Shown: piece after piece, positions 35,249 through 43,763 of the stretch
How positions within the stretch are numbered: position 1 is the stretch's first letter
Layout: each line of letters starts with the position of its first letter
Source of the DNA: Salipiger abyssi
Lineage (GTDB): Bacteria; Pseudomonadota; Alphaproteobacteria; Rhodobacterales; Rhodobacteraceae
NCBI RefSeq assembly: GCF_017311415.1
Contig: NZ_JAEKIS010000004.1
Location: forward strand, 186,001-250,000
DNA: 64,000 bases
Direction: 5' to 3'
Notes under the pieces: model-generated
The model's database searches: none
Told to the model about the DNA's origin: nothing
The model's input: only the letters and a program-made list of their open reading frames with translations
Made by a program: the position numbers and the translations under genes

Positions 35249-36249
35249 CGGGTTTCGCGCGGATCGATCAATCCGTGCAGGATATCGACCAGGGCGTTGA
35301 TGAGGATGAAGATCACGCCGGTGAAGACGGCGAACCCCATAACCCCGTTATAGTCGGAATTGAGAATGGAATCGACGGCGTAGCGCCCGATACCCGGCCA
35401 GTCGAACACCGTCTCGACCACCACGCTGTTGGCGATGAGAATGCCGAAGATCAGACCGATCTGGGTGACCGTGCCGATGAGCGCACTGCGCAGCACGTAT
35501 TTCCAGATGATCACCCGGCGCGGAAAGCCCATCGCGCTCTCGTACATGACGAAATTAGAGCTGATGGCTTCGAGCACGCCGGCGCGGGTAAAGCGCACGA
35601 TGGTGGCCATCGCCGGATAGGCCATGGTCAGCACCGGTAACACCATATGCGCGAGCACATCGCCCAGCATTTCGAAATCGCCGATGATCAGCGCGTCGAC
35701 GATGAAGAACCCGGTGATCGGATCGGGCCCCCAGCCGTCGACTCGGCCCTGGAGCGGTGTCCAGCCGAGATACATCGAAAAGAACAGCTGAAACAGGATG
35801 GCCAGCCAGAAAGAGGCAATCGCCAGCCCAGAGACGGTGAAGATCCGCAGCGCATGATCCAGCAGCGAATTCCGGTGGACCGCAGAAATCACACCGACCG
35901 GAATGCCCGCCGCGATGGCCACGAACAGTGTCACCACCGAGAGCTCGATGGTTGCCGGCACCCGCGCGAAGAGGTCTTCGCTGATCGGGCGCTGGGTATA
36001 GAGGCTGATGCCGAAATCGCCGCGCAGCAGGCCCGTCAGATAGATCACGAACTGCTCGACAAGTGGCTTGTCGAGCCCGAGCTTTTCCTTGAGTGCGGCC
36101 ACCTGCTCGGGCGAGGCGTTCTCACCGATCACTGCGGCGACGGGATCGGCGGGAATGATATGGGTGATGGCAAAGGTGATCGCCATCAGACCGAAGACTG
36201 TCGGGATCAGCCATGCCAGCCGATTGACCAGAATTACGAGAAGTTTCAT
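35245..36249 (-). CDS. Peptide-type ABC transporter permease (OppB/DppB class)
   Basis: This 334-residue protein has the DppB-like N-terminus (ITHIIPADPVAAVIGENAS), the periplasmic KLGLDKPLVEQFVIYLTGLL with GDFGISLYTQRPI, and the conserved C-terminal VVETVFDWPGIGRYAVDSIL (read in parts). Six membrane helices are expected. It forms the translocation pathway with OppC. It follows the binding-protein gene by 79 nt, in which a perfect hairpin overlaps the binding-protein stop codon. Confidence 0.93.
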   Translation of the reverse strand: MKLLVILVNRLAWLIPTVFGLMAITFAITHIIPADPVAAVIGENASPEQVAALKEKLGLDKPLVEQFVIYLTGLLRGDFGISLYTQRPISEDLFARVPATIELSVVTLFVAIAAGIPVGVISAVHRNSLLDHALRIFTVSGLAIASFWLAILFQLFFSMYLGWTPLQGRVDGWGPDPITGFFIVDALIIGDFEMLGDVLAHMVLPVLTMAYPAMATIVRFTRAGVLEAISSNFVMYESAMGFPRRVIIWKYVLRSALIGTVTQIGLIFGILIANSVVVETVFDWPGIGRYAVDSILNSDYNGVMGFAVFTGVIFILINALVDILHGLIDPRETR

Positions 36250-36311
36250 CTTGTCCCCAGCAAGGCGTATCGGTGATACCTCCGCGCCGCCTGTCCGGCA
36301 CGGTTGCCCGC

Positions 36312-36332
36312 GTGATCCGCGGCGCGGATCAC
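36312..36332 (-). other. Hairpin at the end of the second ABC binding-protein gene
   Basis: GTGATCCGC-GGC-GCGGATCAC is a perfect 9-bp stem with a 3-nt loop; its first arm includes the stop codon of the binding-protein gene. There is no T-run. It probably protects the binding-protein message or limits read-through to the permease genes. Confidence 0.5.
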
Positions 36333-37930
36333 TCGCGATACATCCAGCGCGCCTCCAGACCGTTGCCGATAGGGCTGAAGCGCTGCCCTTTCAGATCCTT
36401 GGAGGTCGGACCGAACCATTTGGTGTTGTAGATGAACAGTCCGGCCGCATCGTCCACCACCATCCGTGCGGCGTCTTCGTAAAGCCCGCGGCGCTCCTCC
36501 ATGCTGGTGCTGATCAGCGCCCTGTCGAGCAGCTTGTCGACATCCGGGTTGGAGTAATAGCTGTTATTGCGGCTACCGATGGTCGAGGAGCTGTAGAGCT
36601 CGCCCACCCAGTTATGCGGATCCGCGTAATAGGTGCTCTTCCAGGTGAAGTAGATGTCATAGGTGTTTTGCTCGTCCATCGATCTTGCATTCAGCACCGT
36701 GAACGGGTCCGAGACGATCTTTGACGGCACCCCGAGCTCCGCCAGCCCGGCCTGAAGCAGCGCGGCGGCCTCTTCGGTGGTGCTGTAACCGGTGATGGTG
36801 CCGATGGTCAGCTCGCGAACCGGCTCCTCGACCTTGGCCATATACTCCTTGGCCTTCTCGATATCGTAGCTGTAGCCCTCCACATCCGAGGGCGCCCCCC
36901 AGATATTACCCGGCATGGGCAGGGGATCACGGGCGACCGAGCCGCTGTTGATGTCGTTGATGAAGCTGTCGTAATCGAAGGCGTAATTGATCGCCTTCCG
37001 GAAGTTGATATCGTTCATCGGCGCGCGGTTGTTGTGGATCACACCATAGAAGATCCGCATGGATTCCTGCTCGTTGATGTCGACCGTTCCCGACTCCTCC
37101 AGCCGCTTGATCTGATCATAGGGCATGTAGGCGTCGGTGACCTGAAAATCCCCGGCGATCAGCCCCAGGATCCGGCTGTTCAGCTCCATCACATAGCGGA
37201 ATTCGACCTCGTCGAGATATTTCTCGCCCCAAGGAATGAAATGCTCGGCAAAGCGCTCGCCCTGAAAACCGATGGCCGGGTCGTAGCGTTTGAGCGCATA
37301 GGAGCCCGAGCCCGCCTCGTGGCCCGACAGCCAGGCCTGTCCCCAATCGTCATCCACGATATGCTCCTTGACCAGATCCATGTTCACGACATGGATCTCG
37401 GGCACGGTGGCCAGAAAGATCGCCGAGGGCTTGGAGAGGTTGAACTGCACGGTCCGCGCGTCGAGCGCCCTGGTGCTTCCCGGTTCGATCACATCGACAA
37501 AGAGCGAGGCGGCGCCTTTGTTGATGCCGAGGATCCGGTCCATGCTCCAGGCCACATCCTCGGCGGTAATCGGCGTGCCGTCGTGGAAAATGGCGCCCTC
37601 GCGCAGGGTGAAAGTATAGGTCTTGCCGTCCTCGGAGATCTCGTAGCTCTCCGCCAGCCATGGCTCCAGAACCGGCGGATTGTCTTCCCAGCGCAGCAAG
37701 CCGTCATACAGGTTGAGCCGCGATGCCACACGGCCCACATCGAAAACCTGATGCGGGTCGAGATTGTCGAAGGCGTTGCCTATGGCGATCACCGCCCGGT
37801 CGGCCAGCGCGGTCCCGGTGGCAGATCCCAGCATGACGAGCCCAAGAACCAGCGCGCGGCCCGCGCGCAGACATCCCGTGGCAACCCTGTTCGCCTGGGC
37901 GCGCAGACGCATGACATCGTCTTTCATCAT
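36329..37930 (-). CDS. Peptide-type ABC transporter substrate-binding protein (SBP family 5)
   Basis: The ATG with complement 37928-37930 (MMKDDVMRLRAQ), preceded by GGGAGTACGAA, gives 533 residues; upstream codons in the same frame run into the operator region and are not coding. A long signal peptide ends near GTALADRAV. The family-5 motif LREGAIFHDGTPITAEDVAWS is present (read in parts). It feeds the second peptide-type permease. It is transcribed divergently from an FCD-GntR regulator, which is the usual arrangement for substrate-induced uptake. Confidence 0.92.
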   Translation of the reverse strand: MMKDDVMRLRAQANRVATGCLRAGRALVLGLVMLGSATGTALADRAVIAIGNAFDNLDPHQVFDVGRVASRLNLYDGLLRWEDNPPVLEPWLAESYEISEDGKTYTFTLREGAIFHDGTPITAEDVAWSMDRILGINKGAASLFVDVIEPGSTRALDARTVQFNLSKPSAIFLATVPEIHVVNMDLVKEHIVDDDWGQAWLSGHEAGSGSYALKRYDPAIGFQGERFAEHFIPWGEKYLDEVEFRYVMELNSRILGLIAGDFQVTDAYMPYDQIKRLEESGTVDINEQESMRIFYGVIHNNRAPMNDINFRKAINYAFDYDSFINDINSGSVARDPLPMPGNIWGAPSDVEGYSYDIEKAKEYMAKVEEPVRELTIGTITGYSTTEEAAALLQAGLAELGVPSKIVSDPFTVLNARSMDEQNTYDIYFTWKSTYYADPHNWVGELYSSSTIGSRNNSYYSNPDVDKLLDRALISTSMEERRGLYEDAARMVVDDAAGLFIYNTKWFGPTSKDLKGQRFSPIGNGLEARWMYRE

Positions 37931-37987
37931 TTCGTACTCCCGGTTGGTATCGCTCGGTTTGGCGACTTGCGTGTGCTTTAAGCTGTA

Positions 37988-38041
37988 TATTGTAAACATG
38001 TCTGACAAACTGAAAGTTTGTTGTCAAACTCAGTTACAATA
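37988..38041. promoter_or_regulatory. Nested palindromes in the divergent oppA/gntR promoter region
   Basis: The 397-nt gap between the binding-protein gene and gntR holds no gene. Within it, ACAAACT-GAA-AGTTTGT (38005-38021) is a perfect 7-bp dyad. It is framed by TATTGTAA (37988-37995) and TTACAATA (38034-38041), exact inverted copies. TGACAA (38003-38008) and TTGTCA (38021-38026) boxes overlap it. The AT-rich complex lies 60-110 nt before the binding-protein start and is a probable operator of the divergent GntR. Confidence 0.55.
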
Positions 38042-38327
38042 AGATAGCGTCTATCAGATGCTGAAAACCGCGATGTCTGCTTGCATATTGGGCGCTTGGC
38101 AGGCGCAACCGGCAGCTAGGGAATGCGCGGCAGGCGCAGGCGAACGAAACGATGAGGAAGGGCTGTGAATTGATTGTGGCTGTGTGGACTGTCATGCGCT
38201 GGACGAGAAACGAAACCTTGCGCAAGCCGATGTGGGGTGGGCGACCGCTCGGGAACCTGCTAGAAGCGCGCTCTGAACGAAGCGCGAACGCCTGACCGGT
38301 CCCGGTCGATGAAAATTGGAGTTGTGA

Positions 38328-39017
38328 ATGTCGGCACTCGACGACTCTGACCTTCGCGTCACAGGGCAAACCGTAAGCCTGCGGGATCTTGTGACAGAGA
38401 AACTGCGCCTCGCGATCATCACCGGGCGGTTCCAGCCCGGTCAGCAACTGAAAGAACGCGAGCTGTGCGAGTTGACCGGCGTCAGCCGGCCCTCTCTGCG
38501 CGAGGCGCTGCGGCTGCTCGAGGCCGAAGGGCTCGTGACCTCGGTGCTCAACCGCGGCCAGTTGGTGGTGAAGCTCACTCCGGAGCAGGTCGGGCAGATC
38601 TATCAGATGCGCCAGCTGCTGGAGACCTTCGCCGCCAAGGAATTTGCCCGGCGGCGCGTTCCCGAGGAGCTTCGCGCACTCGATCAGGGCATCGCGCTGC
38701 TCGACGACCTGCGCGACAACGCTGATCGCTTTGCCATGCTGCAAGCCGGGCGCAAGATCTACTCCGCCATTGCGAATGGCGGCGGCAACGCCTTTGTCGC
38801 CGAAACGCTGGGGCTGCTGCACAATCGGATCGCGCTCATCCGGTTCATCGCGCTTCAGGATCACGACAAGTTTCTCACGCATTGCGACGAGCTGCGCGCA
38901 CTTTCAAAGGCGATCCACGACGGCGATGCGGATCTGGCGAAGAAGCTCTGCAAGGCACATCTCGCCGGCATCGCCACCACTGCCGAACATATTGTCGCAA
39001 ACGACTACAAGCTGTGA
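38328..39017 (+). CDS. GntR family transcriptional regulator, FCD domain
   Basis: This 229-residue protein has an N-terminal winged helix-turn-helix (LKERELCELTGVSRPSLREA, read with LRLLEAEGLVTS) at about residues 20-85 and a helical FCD domain. Histidines usable for metal or ligand binding remain in LTHCDELRALSKAIHDGDA and KAHLAGI. It is read divergently from the second ABC importer and 203 nt upstream of the fused hydantoinase gene. By position it most likely controls the importer; control of the hydantoinase gene is less likely because that gene carries a different motif. Confidence 0.9.
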   Translation: MSALDDSDLRVTGQTVSLRDLVTEKLRLAIITGRFQPGQQLKERELCELTGVSRPSLREALRLLEAEGLVTSVLNRGQLVVKLTPEQVGQIYQMRQLLETFAAKEFARRRVPEELRALDQGIALLDDLRDNADRFAMLQAGRKIYSAIANGGGNAFVAETLGLLHNRIALIRFIALQDHDKFLTHCDELRALSKAIHDGDADLAKKLCKAHLAGIATTAEHIVANDYKL

Positions 39018-39159
39018 CCGGACGGCCGCCACCCACCCTTGCGTCCTGCGCCCCCTGACCGGCGCAGGACGCGCTCAAATTTTCAGCGCCCACACGGATC
39101 TGCCCAAGGAAAAGCCACTGACTCCTGGATCGAAGATCACCGCGCAGCGGCAAAATTGC

Positions 39160-39189
39160 AGTAATACTAAATTATAGTAATACTAAATT
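39160..39189. promoter_or_regulatory. Direct repeat of a 14-bp operator-like motif upstream of the fused hyuAB gene
   Basis: AGTAATACTAAATT occurs at 39160-39173 and again at 39176-39189, a 16-bp period. The pair lies 31-61 nt upstream of the ATG in AT-rich DNA. A possible promoter, TTGCAG (39156-39161) and TAATAC (39178-39183) 16 nt apart, would be covered by the repeats. The same 14-mer occurs inverted before the XRE-cupin gene at 43058-43071. Confidence 0.65.
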
Positions 39190-39220
39190 TTGACGACATC
39201 GACGGCGAGAGGCACAGGGC

Positions 39221-42200
39221 ATGACGGGCTACAGAGTCGGAATCGATATCGGCGGCACCTTTACGGATCTCTTTCTGAGCGCGCCCGAAGCCGACCGCGC
39301 CGCCCTGCACAAGACACTCACGACGCCGGACGATCCGTCGCGCGGCGCGCTCACCGGCCTGACAGAGCTGCTCGCCCGCGAGGGTGTCGCGATGCGCGAT
39401 CTCGGCGAAATCGTCCACGGCACGACGCTGGTCACCAATGCGGTGATCGAGCGCCACGGCGCCCGTGTCGGCCTGCTGACAACGGCCGGCTTCCGCGACA
39501 CGCTCGAGATCGGCAATGAACAGCGCTACGACATCTACGACCTCGACCTCGCCTTTCCCGAACCGCTGGTGCCCCGTGACCTGCGCCGCGAAGTGACGGG
39601 GCGGATCGACGCCCAGGGCCGGGAGGTGGAACCGCTGGACGAGGCCGGGCTTACCGTCGAGCTGGAGGCGTTGGTGGCCGCGGGCTGCACTGCTATCGCG
39701 ATCTGCTTCGTCCATTCCTATCGAAACCCCGACCACGAGCTGCGCACCGCCGAGATCGTCAAGGCCGCCTATCCCGGGCTCGCAGTGTCGGTCTCCGCCG
39801 CCGTGGTCGGCGAGATCTCCGAATATCCGCGCTTTGTAACGACCTGTGCCAACGCCTTCGTTCAACCGCTGATGGCCGACTATCTGGCCCGGCTGGAAAC
39901 CGAGCTGGCAGCACAGGGCTTTGCCGGCGCGCTGCGCCTGATGACCTCGGCGGGCGGGCTGGTGCCGGTGGACACCGCCCGCGCCCTACCGATCCGGTTG
40001 CTTGAAAGCGGCCCGGCGGGCGGAGCGCTGGCCACCGCCTGGTTTGCCGGTGCGGCGGGCCTTTCTGATGTGCTCAGCTTCGACATGGGCGGCACCACCG
40101 CCAAGGCCTGCCTGATCGAGGGCGGTGCACCGCATATCGCCCCCGTGCTGGAGGCCGGGCGCGAACATCGGTTCAAGAACGGCTCCGGCCTCCCGGTGCG
40201 CGCGCCCACCGTCGACATGATCGAGATCGGCGCGGGCGGCGGCTCCATCGCCGGCATCGACGCGGTTGGGCTGCTGAAGGTCGGCCCGCGCAGCGCCGGC
40301 GCGGCCCCCGGCCCGGCCTGCTACGGGCGCGGCGGCACGGATCCCACCGTCACCGATGCCTCGGTGCTGTTGGGCTACTATGACCCCGAGCGCTTTCTCG
40401 GCGGCAAAATGGCGCTGGACCGCGCGGCGGCAGAAACCGCAATGCAGGAAATCGCCCGGCCTCTGGGCTTCTCCACCGTCGAGGCGGCCTGGGGCATTCA
40501 CCAGACCGTGGCGGAGTCCATGGCCTCGGCGGCGCAGATCCACATGGTGGAAAAGGGCCGCGACCCGCGTGACTACGCGATGATCGGTTTCGGCGGTGCC
40601 GGCCCGGCCTTCGCCGCCCGCGTCGCCCGCATCCTCGGGGTGGCCGAGGTGCTGATCCCACCCGCCTCGGGCGCGGCCTCGGCGCTGGGTTTTCTCTCGG
40701 CGCCGTTGGCAGTCGATCTGGTGCGCTCGCGCCCGATGCAGATCGGCGAGGCGCTTTCCGGCGGGATCGAGACACTGGCCGCCGAAATGCGGCAGGAGGC
40801 GATAGCCGAGCTGACCGCAGCCGGGCTCTCCGAGCAGGCCGTTGGCTGCGACCTGACGCTCGACATGCGGCTTCGGGGGCAGTTGCATGTGGTCTCCGTC
40901 CCGCTGCCCGACGGCACGCTGGACACCTCGGCGGAGCCGGTGCTCAGGGCGGCCTTCGAGGCGGTCTATCTCAACCGCTACTCCCGGCGTCCGGCGGAGG
41001 CGCCGCTGGAAATCCTCTCCCTTCGCCTGCGCGCCCGGGGCCCTGCGCCGGATCTGTCGGTGGGCACCGCAACGGCCGTTAGCGCCATCGCCGCGCCGCG
41101 CAGCCGCGAGGTCTGGACCGGCGCGGCCTGGGAAACCGCCAGCGTCCACCTCCGTGCCGAGCTGACCGAAGGCCAGGAGATCGCCGGCCCCGCCATCGTC
41201 GAAGAACCCGAATCCACCACGCTGATCCCCAAGGGCGACAGCGCCGCGCTGGACGGTGCGGGCAACCTTCGCATCCGCATCGGACGCAACACCGAAGCTG
41301 CTGTGAGGGTCACCGGCGCGCTGCCGCTGACCGAAGCCAAGGCGCGGCTGGAGGCGGACCCGATCGCGTTAGAGATCATGTGGGCACGGCTCGTCACCGT
41401 GACCGAAGATATGTGGCAGACCGTCTGCCGCACCGCGTTTTCGCTGATCATCTCGGAAAGCCAGGATTTCGGCTGCGCACTGCTCGACCCGTCGGGCGAG
41501 ACCATTGCCCATTCCGCCCGGGTCATGCCGGTCTTTAACATCACCCTGCCCCGCGCCGTGCGCCATATTCTCAAAACCTACCCAGCCGATCAGATGCGCG
41601 AGGGCGATGTCTATGTGACCAACGACCCCTGGGAATGCGCCGGGCATCTCTTCGATATCGCGGTGGTCACGCCGGTCTTTGCCGAGGGCCAGGTCGTGGC
41701 GCTGGCCGCAACGGTCGGCCATGTCGGCGATATCGGCGGGCTGCGCAACGGTCTGGCGGCGACCGAAGTGTTCGAGGAAGGCTTGCAGATCCCGCCCATG
41801 CGGCTGGTGCGGGAGGGCGCGGAGAACGAGGATCTCTTCCGCCTTATGTTCCACAATGTACGCGAGCCGGGCCAGGTGCTGGGCGACGTGCGCTCGCTGA
41901 TCACCGCCAACGCGCGCGGCGCGGCACAGGTGCGGCGCTTCCTCGCCGAATACGGGCTGCGCGATCTACGCGGGCTGGCCGCCGTGCTTCAGGACCGCTC
42001 CGAGGCCGCCATGCGCGCCGAGATACGTGCCCTGCCGGACGGCACCTATCGCTCGACGGTCGATTTCAACCCTCTGGGCCAGCGCATGACCATCCCAATG
42101 GCATTGACCGTCAGCGGCGACGAGATCGAGGTGGATTTCGCAGGCGCACCGGCGCAGGTGCCGCTGGGCGGCATCAACTGCACCATGAGCTATACCGAGG

Positions 42201-43015
42201 CGCATGCAACCTATCCGCTGAAATGCATGCTGACCCCCGGTGTGCGCGGCAATGCCGGCTGCTACCGGCCCTTTACCGTCAAGGCGCCGGCACGCTCGAT
42301 CCTGAATTGCGATCATCCCGCGCCGGTGAGCCTGCGCACGCGAACCGGCTGGTATTCCTCGCCCAACATCTTCCGTGCCATGGCCGAGACCCTGCCCGGC
42401 GCGGTGCGGGCCTATTCCGGCCTGCCCAGCGTGCTGACATTCTGGGGCACCGACCCGGAGGGCAAACCCTATTCCGAGATGCTTTTGATGGGCGGCGGAC
42501 AGGGCGCGGGACAGCGGCTCGACGGGCGCGGCGCGCTGCTCTGGCCGACCTCGGCGGCCTCCTCCTCGCTGGAACTGCTGGAGCAGCGCCTGCCGATCCT
42601 GGTGCAGGAAAAGGGCTTTGTCATCGACAGCGGCGGGCCGGGCGCGGCGCGCGGCGGCCCCGCGACGCGCATCCGCGTGCGCCGGCGCGATGGCGATGGG
42701 CAAATGACCTGCCAGGTCGCGCCCGAAGGCGTCGACCTGCCGGTCGCGGGTCTGCATGGCGGCGGCGCCGGACTCAGCGCCCGTGCGACGATCACCAACG
42801 CCGAGGGCGTGACCGATTGCGGCACAGGCGGGATCTTTGCGCTGGAGGGGCTTAGCGACGAGATCGAGCTGATCCTCTCCGCCGGCAGCGGCTTCGGCCC
42901 GGCGCAAGAGCGCCCGGTGCCGTTGGTCGAGCGCGATGTCCGGCTGGGGCTGGTCTCGCCTGAAGCGGCGGAGAGCGCCTATCAATTGACCGACCGCAAG
43001 GAGAAAGCCGCCTGA
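39221..43015 (+). CDS. Fused hydantoinase/oxoprolinase (HyuA-HyuB, 5-oxoprolinase-like)
   Basis: This 1264-residue protein joins a HyuA half and a HyuB half. The HyuA half (about 1-690) has the sugar-kinase-like ATPase motifs VGIDIGGTFTDLF, LVTNAVIERHGARVGLLTT, LSFDMGGTTAKAC and EIGAGGGSIAGID. The HyuB half starts near residue 705 (DPIALEIMWARLVTVTEDMW). The fusion order and length are those of ATP-dependent 5-oxoprolinase (about 1288 residues), which opens pyroglutamate to glutamate; related enzymes act on N-methylhydantoin. It acts in the cytoplasm and has its own promoter with the 14-bp direct repeat. Exact substrate is open. Confidence 0.9.
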   Translation: MTGYRVGIDIGGTFTDLFLSAPEADRAALHKTLTTPDDPSRGALTGLTELLAREGVAMRDLGEIVHGTTLVTNAVIERHGARVGLLTTAGFRDTLEIGNEQRYDIYDLDLAFPEPLVPRDLRREVTGRIDAQGREVEPLDEAGLTVELEALVAAGCTAIAICFVHSYRNPDHELRTAEIVKAAYPGLAVSVSAAVVGEISEYPRFVTTCANAFVQPLMADYLARLETELAAQGFAGALRLMTSAGGLVPVDTARALPIRLLESGPAGGALATAWFAGAAGLSDVLSFDMGGTTAKACLIEGGAPHIAPVLEAGREHRFKNGSGLPVRAPTVDMIEIGAGGGSIAGIDAVGLLKVGPRSAGAAPGPACYGRGGTDPTVTDASVLLGYYDPERFLGGKMALDRAAAETAMQEIARPLGFSTVEAAWGIHQTVAESMASAAQIHMVEKGRDPRDYAMIGFGGAGPAFAARVARILGVAEVLIPPASGAASALGFLSAPLAVDLVRSRPMQIGEALSGGIETLAAEMRQEAIAELTAAGLSEQAVGCDLTLDMRLRGQLHVVSVPLPDGTLDTSAEPVLRAAFEAVYLNRYSRRPAEAPLEILSLRLRARGPAPDLSVGTATAVSAIAAPRSREVWTGAAWETASVHLRAELTEGQEIAGPAIVEEPESTTLIPKGDSAALDGAGNLRIRIGRNTEAAVRVTGALPLTEAKARLEADPIALEIMWARLVTVTEDMWQTVCRTAFSLIISESQDFGCALLDPSGETIAHSARVMPVFNITLPRAVRHILKTYPADQMREGDVYVTNDPWECAGHLFDIAVVTPVFAEGQVVALAATVGHVGDIGGLRNGLAATEVFEEGLQIPPMRLVREGAENEDLFRLMFHNVREPGQVLGDVRSLITANARGAAQVRRFLAEYGLRDLRGLAAVLQDRSEAAMRAEIRALPDGTYRSTVDFNPLGQRMTIPMALTVSGDEIEVDFAGAPAQVPLGGINCTMSYTEAHATYPLKCMLTPGVRGNAGCYRPFTVKAPARSILNCDHPAPVSLRTRTGWYSSPNIFRAMAETLPGAVRAYSGLPSVLTFWGTDPEGKPYSEMLLMGGGQGAGQRLDGRGALLWPTSAASSSLELLEQRLPILVQEKGFVIDSGGPGAARGGPATRIRVRRRDGDGQMTCQVAPEGVDLPVAGLHGGGAGLSARATITNAEGVTDCGTGGIFALEGLSDEIELILSAGSGFGPAQERPVPLVERDVRLGLVSPEAAESAYQLTDRKEKAA

Positions 43016-43057
43016 CCGGGCGGTGCCCCTTGACGGAATCGCCCGATCCATCTCAAA

Positions 43058-43071
43058 AATTTAGTATTACT
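43058..43071. promoter_or_regulatory. Inverted copy of the 14-bp motif before the XRE-cupin gene
   Basis: AATTTAGTATTACT is the exact reverse complement of the motif repeated at 39160-39189. It ends 14 nt before the GTG start, immediately upstream of the AAAGG ribosome-binding site. Identity extends further, since on the minus strand it continues as TTTGA, as at 39176-39193 apart from one extra T. Autoregulation by the XRE-cupin protein is the simplest explanation. Confidence 0.65.
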
Positions 43072-43085
43072 TAAAAAGGTGCCCT

Positions 43086-43763
43086 GTGACAGGTGAAACG
43101 AAACATGAAACAGGCCGGCCAAGCGGCAAGCCGGAAATCGGCGCCAGGCTGCGCGCCCGGCGCCGCGAGCTGAAACTGACCCTTCAGGACGTCGCGGAAC
43201 GGGCCGGGCTATCGACCGGCTTCATCAGTCAGGCGGAGCGCGATATCGCCATCCCCTCGCTGACCTCGCTCAACCGGATCTGCACCGTGCTGGGCATCGC
43301 CGTGCAGGACGTGCTGCCGGGCTCCGGCCCCGCCCCCGAGGCCACCCGGCGCGACGCCCGGCAGACCCTCAAGCTGAAACAGGAGAGCCCGCAGGCGACC
43401 GCCTATGAACGGGTCTCGACCACCTTCCCGGGCTCGGTCCTGAACGGCGTGATCATCCGCGAGGCGCCCGGCTACCGCAGTGAGCCGCAAAGCCATGAGG
43501 GCGAGGAAATCTTCTTTGTCCTCGAAGGCGCGCTCACCGTCGAACTCGAAGGCGAGCGGATCGAGCTGGCCGCCGGCGACAGCCTGCATTTCTCCTCTCA
43601 CCGGCTGCATTCGACCTGGAACCACACCGACCGCGAGGCGGCGGTCCTGCATGTCTGCACCATGGATGTTTTCGGCGACCGCATCGCCGCCGCAGAGGAT
43701 ATCCCCGGCACCCGCGCCGGGCACGAGGCCGCCCTGCTCGAAGCGGCGGAGGAGCGGAAATGA
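43086..43763 (+). CDS. XRE-family regulator with C-terminal cupin domain
   Basis: A GTG start at 43086 gives 225 residues; no in-frame ATG is close. The helix-turn-helix is at about residues 18-75 (LTLQDVAERAGLSTGFISQA), and a cupin barrel spans about 115-200 with metal-type residues in SHEGEEIFFVLEG (His137) and HRLHSTWNH (His172, His175, His180). Such proteins sense small metabolites, often amines or amino-acid derivatives, and repress catabolic genes. It heads the GAF-HyuA-HyuB-M24-HyuB unit and overlaps the GAF gene by 4 nt. The 14-bp motif before it and before the fused gene is its likely operator. Confidence 0.9.
   Translation: MTGETKHETGRPSGKPEIGARLRARRRELKLTLQDVAERAGLSTGFISQAERDIAIPSLTSLNRICTVLGIAVQDVLPGSGPAPEATRRDARQTLKLKQESPQATAYERVSTTFPGSVLNGVIIREAPGYRSEPQSHEGEEIFFVLEGALTVELEGERIELAAGDSLHFSSHRLHSTWNHTDREAAVLHVCTMDVFGDRIAAAEDIPGTRAGHEAALLEAAEERK

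Noticed and set aside
39160-39189. The 14-bp direct repeat as the start of a CRISPR or minisatellite array.
   Set aside because: Only two copies are present with a 2-nt spacer; the third copy, 4 kb away and inverted before a regulator gene, fits an operator better.
39221-43015. The 1264-residue HyuA-HyuB protein as an assembly or stop-codon artefact.
   Set aside because: The linker is continuous and the same fusion order and length are known for 5-oxoprolinases.
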